Source: Bacteroidales bacterium (GTDB taxonomy: Bacteria; Bacteroidota; Bacteroidia; Bacteroidales; UBA1402). From it: 58,529 nucleotides of DNA. The translations under genes and the position numbers were made by a program. The notes under the pieces are model-generated. The model was not told the DNA's origin. It made no database searches and saw only the letters and a list, made by a program, of their open reading frames with translations. The stretch is taken from the NCBI GenBank assembly GCA_028709215.1, contig JAQVXI010000009.1, positions 1 through 58,529 on the forward strand, in the 5' to 3' direction. Positions 47,781 to 56,786 of the stretch are shown here, one piece after another. The number at the start of each line of letters is the position of its first letter. Within the stretch, counting starts at the first letter, position 1.

Positions 47781-49097
47781 ATGAAAGTTTTAAAATTTGG
47801 TGGAACCTCTGTTGGCTCAGCCCAGCGTATGAAGGAAGTTGCAAACCTCATTGTTGACGGTCAAAAAAAGATTGTCGTTTTGTCGGCGATGTCCGGAACA
47901 ACCAATACCTTGGTTGAAATTTCAGACTATCTCTATAAACGGAATCCCGAGGCTGCCAATGAGACCATCAACAAACTTGCTGAGAAGTATGATGGCGTCG
48001 TTGAAGCATTGTATGAAACCGCCGAAAGCAAGGCCGAAGTGCGGGCATTCTTACAGGAACGTTTTGATTTCCTGAGAACGTTTACGGGCAATCTGTTTAC
48101 GTTGTTTGAAGAAAAAATTGTACTGGCACAAGGAGAATTGCTTTCGACCAACATGTTTACCTTCATGTTGAAAGAGCGCAAGGTACAGGTTGCTTTGTTG
48201 CCGGCATTGGAATTTATGCGTGTTGATAAAAACGGAGAACCCAATCAGGAATACATCCGTGAGAATCTCGGCAAACTTCTGGCGCAGCATTCCGATACGG
48301 AATTGTTTATAACGCAAGGATTTATCTGCCTAAATGCATACGGTGAGGTGGATAACCTGAAACGTGGAGGCAGTGACTACACCGCCTCATTGATTGGCGC
48401 AGCTGTAAAAGCTTCAGAAATTCAAATCTGGACAGACATTGATGGCATGCACAACAACGATCCGCGTGTCGTAGACAAAACCAGCCCCGTGTCACACCTG
48501 CATTTTGAAGAAGCCGCTGAGTTGGCCTACTTTGGAGCGAAAATTCTGCATCCAACTTGCATTTTACCTGCAAAATTGGGCAACATACCGGTGCGTTTGT
48601 TGAATACCATGCAGCCCGATGCTTTTGGTACGATGATCTCCAACAAAACCGAAAAAGGAAAATTGAAAGCTGTGGCTGCCAAGGAGAATATTACAGCCAT
48701 TAAAATCCAATCCGGTCGAATGCTGTTGGCATACGGATTCCTGCGCAAGGTTTTTGAAATCTTCGAAACCTATCAGACCCCCATCGATATGATTGCCACG
48801 TCTGAAGTCGGTGTTTCGCTGACCATCGACAACAACAAGCATCTTCAGGAAATCATCGACGAGCTGAAAAAGTTTGGCACCGTTTCGGTCGATACCGATA
48901 TGGTCATTGTCTGTGTGGTCGGTGATTTGGACAGTGAAAATGTAGGTTTTGAAGCGCAAGTCTTGAATGCATTGAATGGTATTCCCATTCGCATGATTTC
49001 GTACGGGGGCAGCAACTATAACATCTCACTGCTTGTAAAAGATGCGGACAAAAAACGCAGCATGCAAGCCTTGAGTGACCACTTATTCAATGCATAA
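47781..49097 (+). CDS. lysC: Aspartate kinase (monofunctional)
   Basis: A 438-residue enzyme of the first step of the aspartate family. The kinase domain begins MKVLKFGGTSVGSAQRMKEV, with LKRGGSDYTASLIGAA for aspartate and ATP binding. Two ACT domains end the protein (from about residue 295), suggesting feedback control, probably by lysine given the next gene. There is no homoserine dehydrogenase domain. lysA follows 14 bp later. Confidence 0.96.
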   Translation: MKVLKFGGTSVGSAQRMKEVANLIVDGQKKIVVLSAMSGTTNTLVEISDYLYKRNPEAANETINKLAEKYDGVVEALYETAESKAEVRAFLQERFDFLRTFTGNLFTLFEEKIVLAQGELLSTNMFTFMLKERKVQVALLPALEFMRVDKNGEPNQEYIRENLGKLLAQHSDTELFITQGFICLNAYGEVDNLKRGGSDYTASLIGAAVKASEIQIWTDIDGMHNNDPRVVDKTSPVSHLHFEEAAELAYFGAKILHPTCILPAKLGNIPVRLLNTMQPDAFGTMISNKTEKGKLKAVAAKENITAIKIQSGRMLLAYGFLRKVFEIFETYQTPIDMIATSEVGVSLTIDNNKHLQEIIDELKKFGTVSVDTDMVIVCVVGDLDSENVGFEAQVLNALNGIPIRMISYGGSNYNISLLVKDADKKRSMQALSDHLFNA

Positions 49098-49111
49098 ACA
49101 CAAACGAATTT

Positions 49112-50275
49112 ATGACTGTAAAAGGAACATTTCCGACCGACGTTTTTCAATCGATTGAAACTCCGTTTTACTATTACGATACAAACGTACTTCGGGCAAC
49201 CTTGGATTTATTAAAGAAGGAAGCCGACCGGTACCGGTTTAAGGTGCACTATGCACTAAAGGCCAATGCTGAACAACGCATTCTGTCCATTATTCACGGG
49301 TACGGACTGGGAGCGGATTGTGTCAGCGGTGGTGAAATCAAGGCGGCCATACAGGCCGGTTTTCCTGCATCAAAAATTGTCTTTGCCGGTGTCGGAAAGG
49401 CCGATTGGGAAATCAACTTGGCTTTGGACTATTCCATCTTCTGTTTTAACGTTGAAAGCATTCCCGAACTACTTGTAATCAACGAACTGGCTGCTGCCAA
49501 AGGCAAGGTTGCACACGTGGCCATACGCGTCAATCCCAATGTTAAAGCCGATACCCATCATTACATAACCACGGGTACGGCTGAGAATAAATTTGGCATC
49601 GCTCTGTCCGATTTGGATAAGGTCATCGATGTGGCTCAATCAGCCTCCAACATCAAACTCATTGGCCTGCATTTTCATATCGGTTCGCAAATCATGGAAA
49701 TGAACAATTTTGCCGGTTTGTGCAGCCGTTTAAATGAGTTGCAGGATCAGTTGGAAGCACGTGGCGTGTTTTTGGAGCACATCAATGTGGGCGGCGGTTT
49801 GGGCATTGATTACCATAACCCCGATCGTCAATCCATTCCTGATTTTGCCAATTATTTTGCGACATTCAAACGCATGCTAAAACTGCGGGAAGGTCAAACG
49901 CTGCATTTCGAACCGGGTCGAAGCATTGTTGGACAGTGTGGAAGCCTCATTTCCAAAGTTCTATACGTTAAAGAGGGTGTAAACCGACAATTTGCGATTG
50001 TAGATGGTGGGATGACTGAGTTGATTCGCCCTGCTTTGTATCAGGCATACCATCAAATTGAGAACATCAGCTCGGAGGAGTCCATACAAAAGTACGATGT
50101 GGTGGGTCCCATCTGTGAATCATCGGATACGTTTGGCAAAGAAGTGGAACTCAATCAAACCAAGCGGGGGGACTTTATTGCCATTCGTTCAGCGGGAGCC
50201 TATGGTCAGATTATGGCTTCTCAATACAACCTGAGACGCCTTCCCAATGCTGTTTTTTCGGAGGATTTGATTTAA
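49112..50275 (+). CDS. lysA: Diaminopimelate decarboxylase
   Basis: A 387-residue PLP enzyme of the last lysine step (meso-DAP to lysine). The cofactor lysine lies in VHYALKANAEQRIL (about residue 51). HFHIGSQIMEMN, HINVGGGLGIDYHN, FEPGRSIVGQCG and GPICESSDTFGKE are the family motifs. It completes, with dapF, dapL and lysC elsewhere in the window, the DAP/lysine route. Shorter than many LysA proteins, but with all core motifs. Confidence 0.96.
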   Translation: MTVKGTFPTDVFQSIETPFYYYDTNVLRATLDLLKKEADRYRFKVHYALKANAEQRILSIIHGYGLGADCVSGGEIKAAIQAGFPASKIVFAGVGKADWEINLALDYSIFCFNVESIPELLVINELAAAKGKVAHVAIRVNPNVKADTHHYITTGTAENKFGIALSDLDKVIDVAQSASNIKLIGLHFHIGSQIMEMNNFAGLCSRLNELQDQLEARGVFLEHINVGGGLGIDYHNPDRQSIPDFANYFATFKRMLKLREGQTLHFEPGRSIVGQCGSLISKVLYVKEGVNRQFAIVDGGMTELIRPALYQAYHQIENISSEESIQKYDVVGPICESSDTFGKEVELNQTKRGDFIAIRSAGAYGQIMASQYNLRRLPNAVFSEDLI

Positions 50276-50285
50276 GTAAGGATAC

Positions 50286-51425
50286 ATGTTGTGGATTGTT
50301 TGGGCTGTTGTCCTACTGGCATTCAGCTTGCAGTTATTCAATCTTTTGGGCATTAAAGCCGGGGTATTGCGTACGCTTTCTAACAAAGCAGACGCAAGCC
50401 CGGCATCGTCCATACAGCCTCCGGTCAGTGTTCTGGTCTATACCCGGGATCAGGCGGGATTGTTGGAAACCATGCTGCCGGCTTTACTGACTCAGGCGTA
50501 TCCAAACTATCAGGTAATCGTCGTAAACGATGCTTCTGAGGACGAAACCGAAGATGTTTTGAAACGTTTGGCTGTAGACTATCCCCAACTTTATCACACC
50601 TTCGTTCCCAAAGGAATCCAACAGGTTTCCTCGCAATTGATGGCGTTGACGCTGGCCATCAAAGCGGCCTCGTTTGAACAATTGTTGTTTACCCGCCCGG
50701 ATGCATTGCCCGTCAGTCCTTATTGGATTGCTGAAATGATGGCAGAACACAGTGAAGCATCCGGTTTGGTACTGGGTTATGCCAATGTTCCGAATGGCTT
50801 AAGCCTACGTGATTCGACGTTGTTGTATGATGGACTGATCGAGGCCGTTAAGGTCTTGGGCTGGGCTAAAAGAGGGGCTCCCTACCGAGCTTTTCCGGCA
50901 AACGTCGGTTTTTCAAAATCCTTGTTTTTTAACAACAAAGGCTACGCTTCCTTATTGAACGGATCGGGGGGAGTAGACGATGTTTACATACAAATGCTTT
51001 CCAAGCAAACCCATACACGAATCGTAGCACAGGCGAATGCACGAATCGTGTGGCAAGGTGATTCCCTTTGGCAGTTGTGGCGAACAAAAAAGGGACAACA
51101 ATGGAATGCGCTCAGTCGTTATCCGTTCCGTAACCGCCTAAAATTATTGCTGGATCCCATCAGTCAATTATTTTTGTACGCGGCCTTATTGCTTGTTTTT
51201 CTGCTGAACAGAACAAGTCTAATGAGTGGTCAAGTAGCCGTAGCATTGCTTGTCGTGTTGTCGCATCAAATGCTTTTACTCATTATCCCTTATTTGACGG
51301 CCAAACGCATGAATCTTCCCTTATCTCTTTTGAGGCTGTGTGTGGGTAGAATGTTTCGTCCCTTCCTTTTGCTTCGAGCACGGTTCGGTTGCTGGTTCTC
51401 AAAAGCGACTTCCTTGACGGACTAA
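50286..51425 (+). CDS. Membrane glycosyltransferase, GT2-like, with degenerate metal motif
   Basis: A 379-residue protein with an N-terminal membrane segment (MLWIVWAVVLLAFSLQLFNLLG), a GT-A domain and two or more C-terminal membrane segments. PVSVLVYTRDQAGLLETML and YQVIVVNDASEDETEDVL are the nucleotide-sugar region. The DXD-type position, usually TDAD in related proteins, reads FTRPDA, losing one acid; a GGVDDVYI acidic pair and QLWRTKKGQQW are retained. Substrate unknown; a lipid or cell-envelope sugar is likely. It begins 10 bp after lysA. Its 3' end overlaps the convergent MATE gene by 27 bp. Confidence 0.83.
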   Translation: MLWIVWAVVLLAFSLQLFNLLGIKAGVLRTLSNKADASPASSIQPPVSVLVYTRDQAGLLETMLPALLTQAYPNYQVIVVNDASEDETEDVLKRLAVDYPQLYHTFVPKGIQQVSSQLMALTLAIKAASFEQLLFTRPDALPVSPYWIAEMMAEHSEASGLVLGYANVPNGLSLRDSTLLYDGLIEAVKVLGWAKRGAPYRAFPANVGFSKSLFFNNKGYASLLNGSGGVDDVYIQMLSKQTHTRIVAQANARIVWQGDSLWQLWRTKKGQQWNALSRYPFRNRLKLLLDPISQLFLYAALLLVFLLNRTSLMSGQVAVALLVVLSHQMLLLIIPYLTAKRMNLPLSLLRLCVGRMFRPFLLLRARFGCWFSKATSLTD

Positions 51426-52781
51426 TTGTTTGTACTGTTTGAGAATCACAAACAGTGTGACCAAGCTGGCGCAAAAATCCCCAAAGGGTATGGCGATCCA
51501 TACACCGGTTAAACCCCACATTCGAGGGAAAAGGATCAATCCTGGAATGAGGAAAATCAGTTGCCTGGAAAGACTCAAGAAAATGGAAAGTCTGACTTTT
51601 CCGATCGATTGAAAGAAATTGGTGGTCACCATCTGAAAGCCTACAATCGGAAATACAATCATGGCGATGCGCATGGCTGAGGCCGATAAATCCCGGAGTG
51701 GGGCGTGGTCGGTAAACAGTCCGACGATGCTGGTTGGAAACAACATGGCCAACAGAAAGCCCACGATTGTGACGATGCTGGCTGCAATCATAGTCAGTTT
51801 ATAGACATGTACAACCCGATCCATTTTTTGGGCACCAAAATTATATCCGGCAATGGGTTGCATACCCATATTCAGTCCCATGACAATCATCAGAAAAAGT
51901 AGGATGATGCTGTTGATGATGCCATACGCACCAATGGCTAAATCTCCGTCTGTACCCCCGTAATAACCTAGACTCACATTGATGACGACGGCAACCAAGC
52001 TTGCTGTCGTGTGTATGAGAAAGGGTGAAAGTCCAATGGAAATGATGTCCTTGACGATGCGTTTTTTTAAGTGAAAGGTCCCCTTCTGAAAGTGCAAGAA
52101 ACTGGACGGATTCATAAAATGAAACATCACCCATACGAATCCGACCAACTGCGCCAAAGCCGTGGCCAGCGCAGCGCCACGAATCCCCCATCCAAAAGCA
52201 AAGATAAAAACAGGTGCTAGGCCGATGTTGACCAGCACCGTAAGGATGGATGACCACATGGCCTTTTTGGGGTAACCCGAGGCGCGCATCACGTTGTTTA
52301 ACCCGATAAAATTGTGGTTAAACAAATTGGCCAAAAGGATAATTTGCATAAAATCTTTGGCGAACGGAAGGGTCGCCGGACTGGCTCCAAACAGGATTAG
52401 GATGGGTTCAAGAAACACGAGTCCGAAGAACGTGATGCCCAAACCGATGATAAAGTTGAGTACCAGTGTGTTACCAAGTGTGTGAACGGCGTCTTGATGC
52501 CGTTGCTGACCCAGTCGAATGGATACGGTCGTCGATGCACCGGCGCCAATCATCGCTCCAAACGCAGCCGTCAGATTCATGATGGGCATGGTCAAAGCAA
52601 GTCCTGCTATGGCTAAAGGGCCTACTCCGTTGCCAATAAATATCCGATCCACTACATTGTATAACGAAGTCGCTGTCATGCCAACAATAGCGGGCAGCGA
52701 ATAATGTACAAGAAGGCGAGCGATGCTGTCCGCTCCGAGACGATTGGGAGTATTGCTTGAATGCGCTACGGCTTCGGGCAT
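51399..52781 (-). CDS. MATE family efflux transporter
   Basis: A 460-residue protein with about 12 membrane helices in two repeats. ATSLYNVVDRIFIGNGVGP is the start signature of the family, and LNMGMQPIAGYNFGAQK marks the second half. Such proteins export drugs or metabolites with Na+ or H+. The start is ATG 52781, 26 nt behind a -7 box; the GTG at 52814 lies inside that box. It is the last gene of the LytS-LytTR-secreted protein-CstA cluster and has its own promoter within the end of the CstA gene. Confidence 0.93.
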   Translation of the reverse strand: MPEAVAHSSNTPNRLGADSIARLLVHYSLPAIVGMTATSLYNVVDRIFIGNGVGPLAIAGLALTMPIMNLTAAFGAMIGAGASTTVSIRLGQQRHQDAVHTLGNTLVLNFIIGLGITFFGLVFLEPILILFGASPATLPFAKDFMQIILLANLFNHNFIGLNNVMRASGYPKKAMWSSILTVLVNIGLAPVFIFAFGWGIRGAALATALAQLVGFVWVMFHFMNPSSFLHFQKGTFHLKKRIVKDIISIGLSPFLIHTTASLVAVVINVSLGYYGGTDGDLAIGAYGIINSIILLFLMIVMGLNMGMQPIAGYNFGAQKMDRVVHVYKLTMIAASIVTIVGFLLAMLFPTSIVGLFTDHAPLRDLSASAMRIAMIVFPIVGFQMVTTNFFQSIGKVRLSIFLSLSRQLIFLIPGLILFPRMWGLTGVWIAIPFGDFCASLVTLFVILKQYKQLVRQGSRF

Positions 52782-52813
52782 AGAAAAACGAGTGAGACGA
52801 TTGTATAATCCCA

Positions 52814-52845
52814 CAAAGGTACTTCAAATATCAAGGCATTACAAG
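52814..52845 (-). promoter_or_regulatory. Promoter for the MATE gene, CTTG-N20-TACCTTTG
   Basis: On the minus strand, the -7 box TACCTTTG (52814-52821) is an exact match and CTTG (52842-52845) stands 20 bp upstream, partly within the end of the CstA gene. Confidence 0.68.
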
Positions 52846-54257
52846 TCCCTTTTCCATCGGGCAAAACCCATCAGACAGACCAGACTGAAGAAACTCCCAA
52901 TCAGATAGCTTATCGGTTTACTCAAAGCAAATCCTTCCGGAGCAACGGCAATGTAGCTGCTGATGACCATACTCATAAACAAGGCGGGAAACAGTGTAAT
53001 CCAGAAATTCTTGTTCGATTTAGCCAGAAAGACCGTGATGATCCAAAGCGTCGCCGTAGCGAGCGTTTGATTCATCCACGCAAAGTACCTCCATATGATG
53101 TCAAAGTCGATGTTCAACAAGGCAATTCCGGCAAGAAACAATGGGATGGCTACCAAGAGTCGATTTTTAATCGGTTTTTGAGCAAAATGAAAGTAGTCGG
53201 ATACAATGAGACGTGCCGATCGGAAGGCGGTATCTCCCGAAGTAATCGGTGCCGCAATGACTCCAAGTATGGCAAGAAAACCTCCGGCCTTACCCAACCA
53301 ACTGTGGGTTATTTCTTCGACGACTACCGCAGCGTTGTTACCATGTGCAGTCAAAAAGGTTTGCAAGCCGTCGGTATTCCCAAAAAAACTCATGGCCGCC
53401 GCCGCCCATATCAGCGCAACCAAACCCTCAACAATCATCGCACCATAAAATACCCGTCGACCCATTCCTTCGTGCTTGAGGCAGCGGGCCATCATCGGAG
53501 ATTGAGTGGCATGAAACCCGGAAATGGCACCGCAGGCGATGCTGATAAACATCATCGGAAAGATGGGATAGGCTTCCGGATTGTTTTTTTCGTTGTGTAG
53601 GTTAAAAAGGTCTAGTTCCGGAATCGGCGCTGCATTCCAAAAAAGGGCGATGAGTATACCCACGGCCATAAACAGCAGCGCCAAGCCAAACAAGGGGTAA
53701 ATCCTTCCGATGAGTCGATCGATGGGGAGCAGTGTAGCCAGTACGTAATAGGCAAAAACAACGATGATCCAAAAGCGAAAGTCAAGAGAGCCGGGCGTTA
53801 AATTGCTGAGCAATTGAGCCGGTCCGGCAACAAAAACGGCCCCGACCAAAACCATTAAAAGGACCGTAAACAAGCTCATGCCCTGTTTGAACGCCTTACC
53901 CATATACTGTTCCCCGATTCCATGCAAACTCATTCCATCGTGACGGATGGAAAGCATGCCCGAAAAATAGTCGTGAACAGCTCCTCCAAAAATACTCCCA
54001 AACACAATCCACAAAAACGCAGCCGGACCAAACGTCGCCCCCATAATGGCTCCAAAAATGGGTCCGAGTCCGGCTATGTTCAGAAACTGGATAAGAAAGA
54101 TTTTCCCCCAGGAAAGGGGCACGTAATCAACGCCATCTGCGCAACGATAGGCCGGTGTCGGTTGATCGGACTGGATGCCAAAAACACGTTCGATGTATTT
54201 GCTATAGAATGCATATCCGGCAATCAACAGCACGATGGAGGTGATAAACGTGATCAT
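52839..54257 (-). CDS. cstA: CstA-family transporter (carbon starvation protein A)
   Basis: A 472-residue membrane protein with about 12 helices. CRDGVDYVP-like text (CADGVDYVPLSWGKIFLIQF), FIGAIMG-like GPIFGAIMGATFGPAAFLWI and SGFHATQSPMMARCL are hallmarks of CstA/BtsT proteins. These import pyruvate or peptides in enterobacteria. It is shorter than E. coli CstA (about 700 residues) but has the core. The ATG at 54257 is chosen because the first helix starts immediately (MITFITSIVLLIAGYAFYS). It follows the secreted protein gene by 16 bp and belongs to the LytS/LytTR operon. Confidence 0.93.
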   Translation of the reverse strand: MITFITSIVLLIAGYAFYSKYIERVFGIQSDQPTPAYRCADGVDYVPLSWGKIFLIQFLNIAGLGPIFGAIMGATFGPAAFLWIVFGSIFGGAVHDYFSGMLSIRHDGMSLHGIGEQYMGKAFKQGMSLFTVLLMVLVGAVFVAGPAQLLSNLTPGSLDFRFWIIVVFAYYVLATLLPIDRLIGRIYPLFGLALLFMAVGILIALFWNAAPIPELDLFNLHNEKNNPEAYPIFPMMFISIACGAISGFHATQSPMMARCLKHEGMGRRVFYGAMIVEGLVALIWAAAAMSFFGNTDGLQTFLTAHGNNAAVVVEEITHSWLGKAGGFLAILGVIAAPITSGDTAFRSARLIVSDYFHFAQKPIKNRLLVAIPLFLAGIALLNIDFDIIWRYFAWMNQTLATATLWIITVFLAKSNKNFWITLFPALFMSMVISSYIAVAPEGFALSKPISYLIGSFFSLVCLMGFARWKRDL

Positions 54258-54273
54258 ACGAAAGGCGTTGGGA

Positions 54274-54981
54274 TTAGAGGGTGGGTTTGTAGGTAAACCA
54301 ATGGTTGATTTCCGACCAACTCCATTCCGGGTTGGCATTCATGACACGCTGCATGTTGCGCATGCCACCGCCACCACCTCCCATAGGTCCTCCCATCATC
54401 ATCATACCCATAGGAGGAAATCCCATGCCGTCCGAATCGGTCATTGCCGGTTCTTTGATGGTCAATCCGATGCGAAACTTGAGCTTTTTGTCGGCCTCCG
54501 TCAATTTTTCCTTATAGAAGGTATTGAATGGAATCTGTAGCTCGTAAATCATCTGCTTGTCGTCGTTCAAGTGTGAAGCGATGCGTACCTCCGAATCCTT
54601 CATGCTGCGATTTCCGTTGTGCAACAGAAAACCGATCAGCTTGAGTGAATCCTGTGGCATATCCACGATATCGGCCGTTTTGGAGGGACGTGGATAAAGA
54701 ACGCCCATCGTTTTGTCTTTCTTGTTGTCCTTGTTGACCCACACCTCAAAGCCATTGCGAATGATTTGTTTTTGAATGGCTGTATCCGTTACCTGAACGA
54801 TCAGGTAAAGATTTCGGACATCGTTGGTCATTTGGTACGATAGACCGATTTTGTCTTTTTCTTTTGCCAGAGGATTTCCCCATTCCGTATTGAATCCGTC
54901 AATGTTGATTGGATTCGTGTTTTGAGCGAAGATATTCGAGCTCATTAGAATCGTTGTAATAATTGCAATAATGAAACGCAT
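54274..54981 (-). CDS. Secreted protein of unknown function with Met/Gly-rich tail
   Basis: A 235-residue protein with a signal peptide (MRFIIAIITTILMSSNIFAQ). The body, beginning NTNPINIDGFNTEWGN and continuing through LYLIVQVTDTAIQ, resembles the CBM9-like beta sandwich that often carries a ligand-binding site; this is a distant resemblance only. Near residues 190-210 lies a run rich in methionine and glycine (MGMMMMGGPMGGGGGGM), flexible and potentially metal-binding. It is encoded between a LytTR regulator (10 bp upstream) and the CstA gene (16 bp downstream), so it probably works with them. I do not know its function. Confidence 0.78.
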   Translation of the reverse strand: MRFIIAIITTILMSSNIFAQNTNPINIDGFNTEWGNPLAKEKDKIGLSYQMTNDVRNLYLIVQVTDTAIQKQIIRNGFEVWVNKDNKKDKTMGVLYPRPSKTADIVDMPQDSLKLIGFLLHNGNRSMKDSEVRIASHLNDDKQMIYELQIPFNTFYKEKLTEADKKLKFRIGLTIKEPAMTDSDGMGFPPMGMMMMGGPMGGGGGGMRNMQRVMNANPEWSWSEINHWFTYKPTL

Positions 54982-54991
54982 GCGTAGAGGA

Positions 54992-55687
54992 TTATAATGT
55001 TAATTTATTTACGGCCGAAAGATACGTTTTTCCAATGTGAAGTTCGACACTTGGGAGTTGAACTTTTTGTTGATAGATCCGCTTTATTTTATGGGTCGCT
55101 ACAATGTAGGATCGATGAATTCGAACGAACTCTTTTGAAGGAAGCTTTTCAAGTATGGACTTTAGACTCATCAAGGTGGTAATGGTTTTTCCATCATCCA
55201 GATGGATGCGAATGTAGTCGTCGTAGCCTTCTATATAAAGAATCTCGTGTAAGGATATCCGAATGTTGCGATAATCACTTTTTACATAAATCCCTTTGTC
55301 TTCTTCTTTCAGATGCTTGCTTTGTTGAAGCATTTTGTAGGTGTTCGCTTTGCGAATCGAGTCATTAAACCGATCAAATGTAAACGGCTTTAAAAGGTAA
55401 TCGACCGCTTCCAGGTCAAAACCATCCACGGCAAACTTTCCATAAGCGGTCGTAAAGACAATCATGGGTTTATGCTTGCTAAGTGAGCGAGCGAGCTGCA
55501 AACCACTGATGTCCGGCATTTGAATGTCCAAGAAGACAAGATCCACCGGATTCTGACTCAAATAACTCCAAGCAGAAATGGCATCGGTAAAGGTTTGTTT
55601 CAGCACCAATCCGGGTATTTGTTGTTCGTACGCTTCGATGATTTCAATGGCAAGCGGTTCATCGTCGACGGCAATACAGGTTATCAT
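54992..55687 (-). CDS. LytTR-type response regulator
   Basis: A 231-residue regulator. The receiver domain has VDDEPLA, the phospho-acceptor in DLVFLDIQMPD (about residue 54) and the lysine in DYLLKPF. The C-terminal LytTR domain binds DNA (IRISLHEILYIEGYDDYIRIHL, then FVRIHRSYIVATHKI). Its start overlaps the kinase stop by ATGA, so kinase and regulator are translationally coupled. The neighbouring secreted protein and CstA genes are the likely targets. Confidence 0.95.
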   Translation of the reverse strand: MITCIAVDDEPLAIEIIEAYEQQIPGLVLKQTFTDAISAWSYLSQNPVDLVFLDIQMPDISGLQLARSLSKHKPMIVFTTAYGKFAVDGFDLEAVDYLLKPFTFDRFNDSIRKANTYKMLQQSKHLKEEDKGIYVKSDYRNIRISLHEILYIEGYDDYIRIHLDDGKTITTLMSLKSILEKLPSKEFVRIHRSYIVATHKIKRIYQQKVQLPSVELHIGKTYLSAVNKLTL

Positions 55688-56775
55688 ATCAAATTGAGTT
55701 GTAGATTTACTACATAAGACTCGTTTTTTGTCTCAATGTTTAATCGGTAATTATTTTTATACAATAAATCGAGACGTCTTCGATTGTTTTCCAAGCCGGT
55801 TCCGGCAGACCTTGCCGACAAATCACTGGGGATGCGAAAGATATGGTTTTGACAAAGCAGATGCAATTGATCGTGTTCGATCTCAAGAAGCAGAACAATG
55901 TTGCTCGCCTTGTGTCCGCTCACTCCATATTTGAAGGCATTTTCAATATAGGGCATCAGGATTCTGGGCGCAATGCTGTAGGCTTCCATATTTCCGCTTA
56001 CTTCAAATTGAACGGTCGTTTTACCGGTTAAACGCATTTTCTGAAGCTCGACGTAATCCATCAAAAACGAAACTTCTTCGGTCAGGGCTATTTTTTCCTG
56101 ATTGGATTCTGCCGTCAACCGCCGCATTAGATTGGAAAGTTGCAAAAGGGCTTGTGGTGCTTTGTCGGATTTTTTCAGACTAAGTAAATAGATGTTGTTG
56201 AGTGTGTTATAAATGAAGTGAGGGTGAATTTGTGCCTTCAGATAGAAAAGTTCTGACTGCAACGCCGTTGCCCGGATTTCCTGAGATTCTTTTTTGGAGC
56301 GCTGCAGCTGCTGCAATAGGTAATACACCATAGACAACGACCAAATCATGGCAAAGGTGTACAGGAATGAAAACTGACGAAATTCAAATCGTCCTTCCGG
56401 TGGACGCCCAAGACCCATTTCGCCCAAGCCAACCGTATCAAAAAATATGGATTCAAGTGCCCTTGTTAATGGATGGATCCAGTAACTAAACAGCAAGAAT
56501 ACGAGCGTGATGGCTGCGTACAAAAACCAACGATCCTTCTTAAAAAAGTGGGGCATAGCCCATAGCAGATTGGCATAAAAGGCCAGAAGTAAAAAAAGGT
56601 TGTTGAAAAACATGGGAAATGGAATTCCAAGCCATTCCGGAAGATTGTTGTTGTGGTTGGGATTCGGCTCAGGACGAAACAGCAATGGGAGTGTAAAAAA
56701 GAAAAGCCAGCACAGTACATGGATGATCCAGACAGTGATTGTAGAACGTGGATTGTGCTGTAGTTTCATGTCCAT
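55684..56775 (-). CDS. LytS-type sensor histidine kinase
   Basis: A 363-residue kinase with four membrane helices in the first 170 residues and a coiled segment (QQLQRSKKESQEIRATALQS). The His_kinase domain has the phosphorylated His in LKAQIHPHFIYNTLNN. The ATPase end shows MPYIENAFKYG and GTGLENNRRRL. It pairs with the LytTR regulator. The -7 box TATCTTTG sits just upstream, leaving only 6 nt to the ATG at 56775 and about 12 nt to a second ATG at 56769, so either may be used. The longer frame from 56850 passes through the promoter. Ligand unknown. Confidence 0.9.
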   Translation of the reverse strand: MDMKLQHNPRSTITVWIIHVLCWLFFFTLPLLFRPEPNPNHNNNLPEWLGIPFPMFFNNLFLLLAFYANLLWAMPHFFKKDRWFLYAAITLVFLLFSYWIHPLTRALESIFFDTVGLGEMGLGRPPEGRFEFRQFSFLYTFAMIWSLSMVYYLLQQLQRSKKESQEIRATALQSELFYLKAQIHPHFIYNTLNNIYLLSLKKSDKAPQALLQLSNLMRRLTAESNQEKIALTEEVSFLMDYVELQKMRLTGKTTVQFEVSGNMEAYSIAPRILMPYIENAFKYGVSGHKASNIVLLLEIEHDQLHLLCQNHIFRIPSDLSARSAGTGLENNRRRLDLLYKNNYRLNIETKNESYVVNLQLNLI

Positions 56776-56786
56776 CCGGTTTGCTT

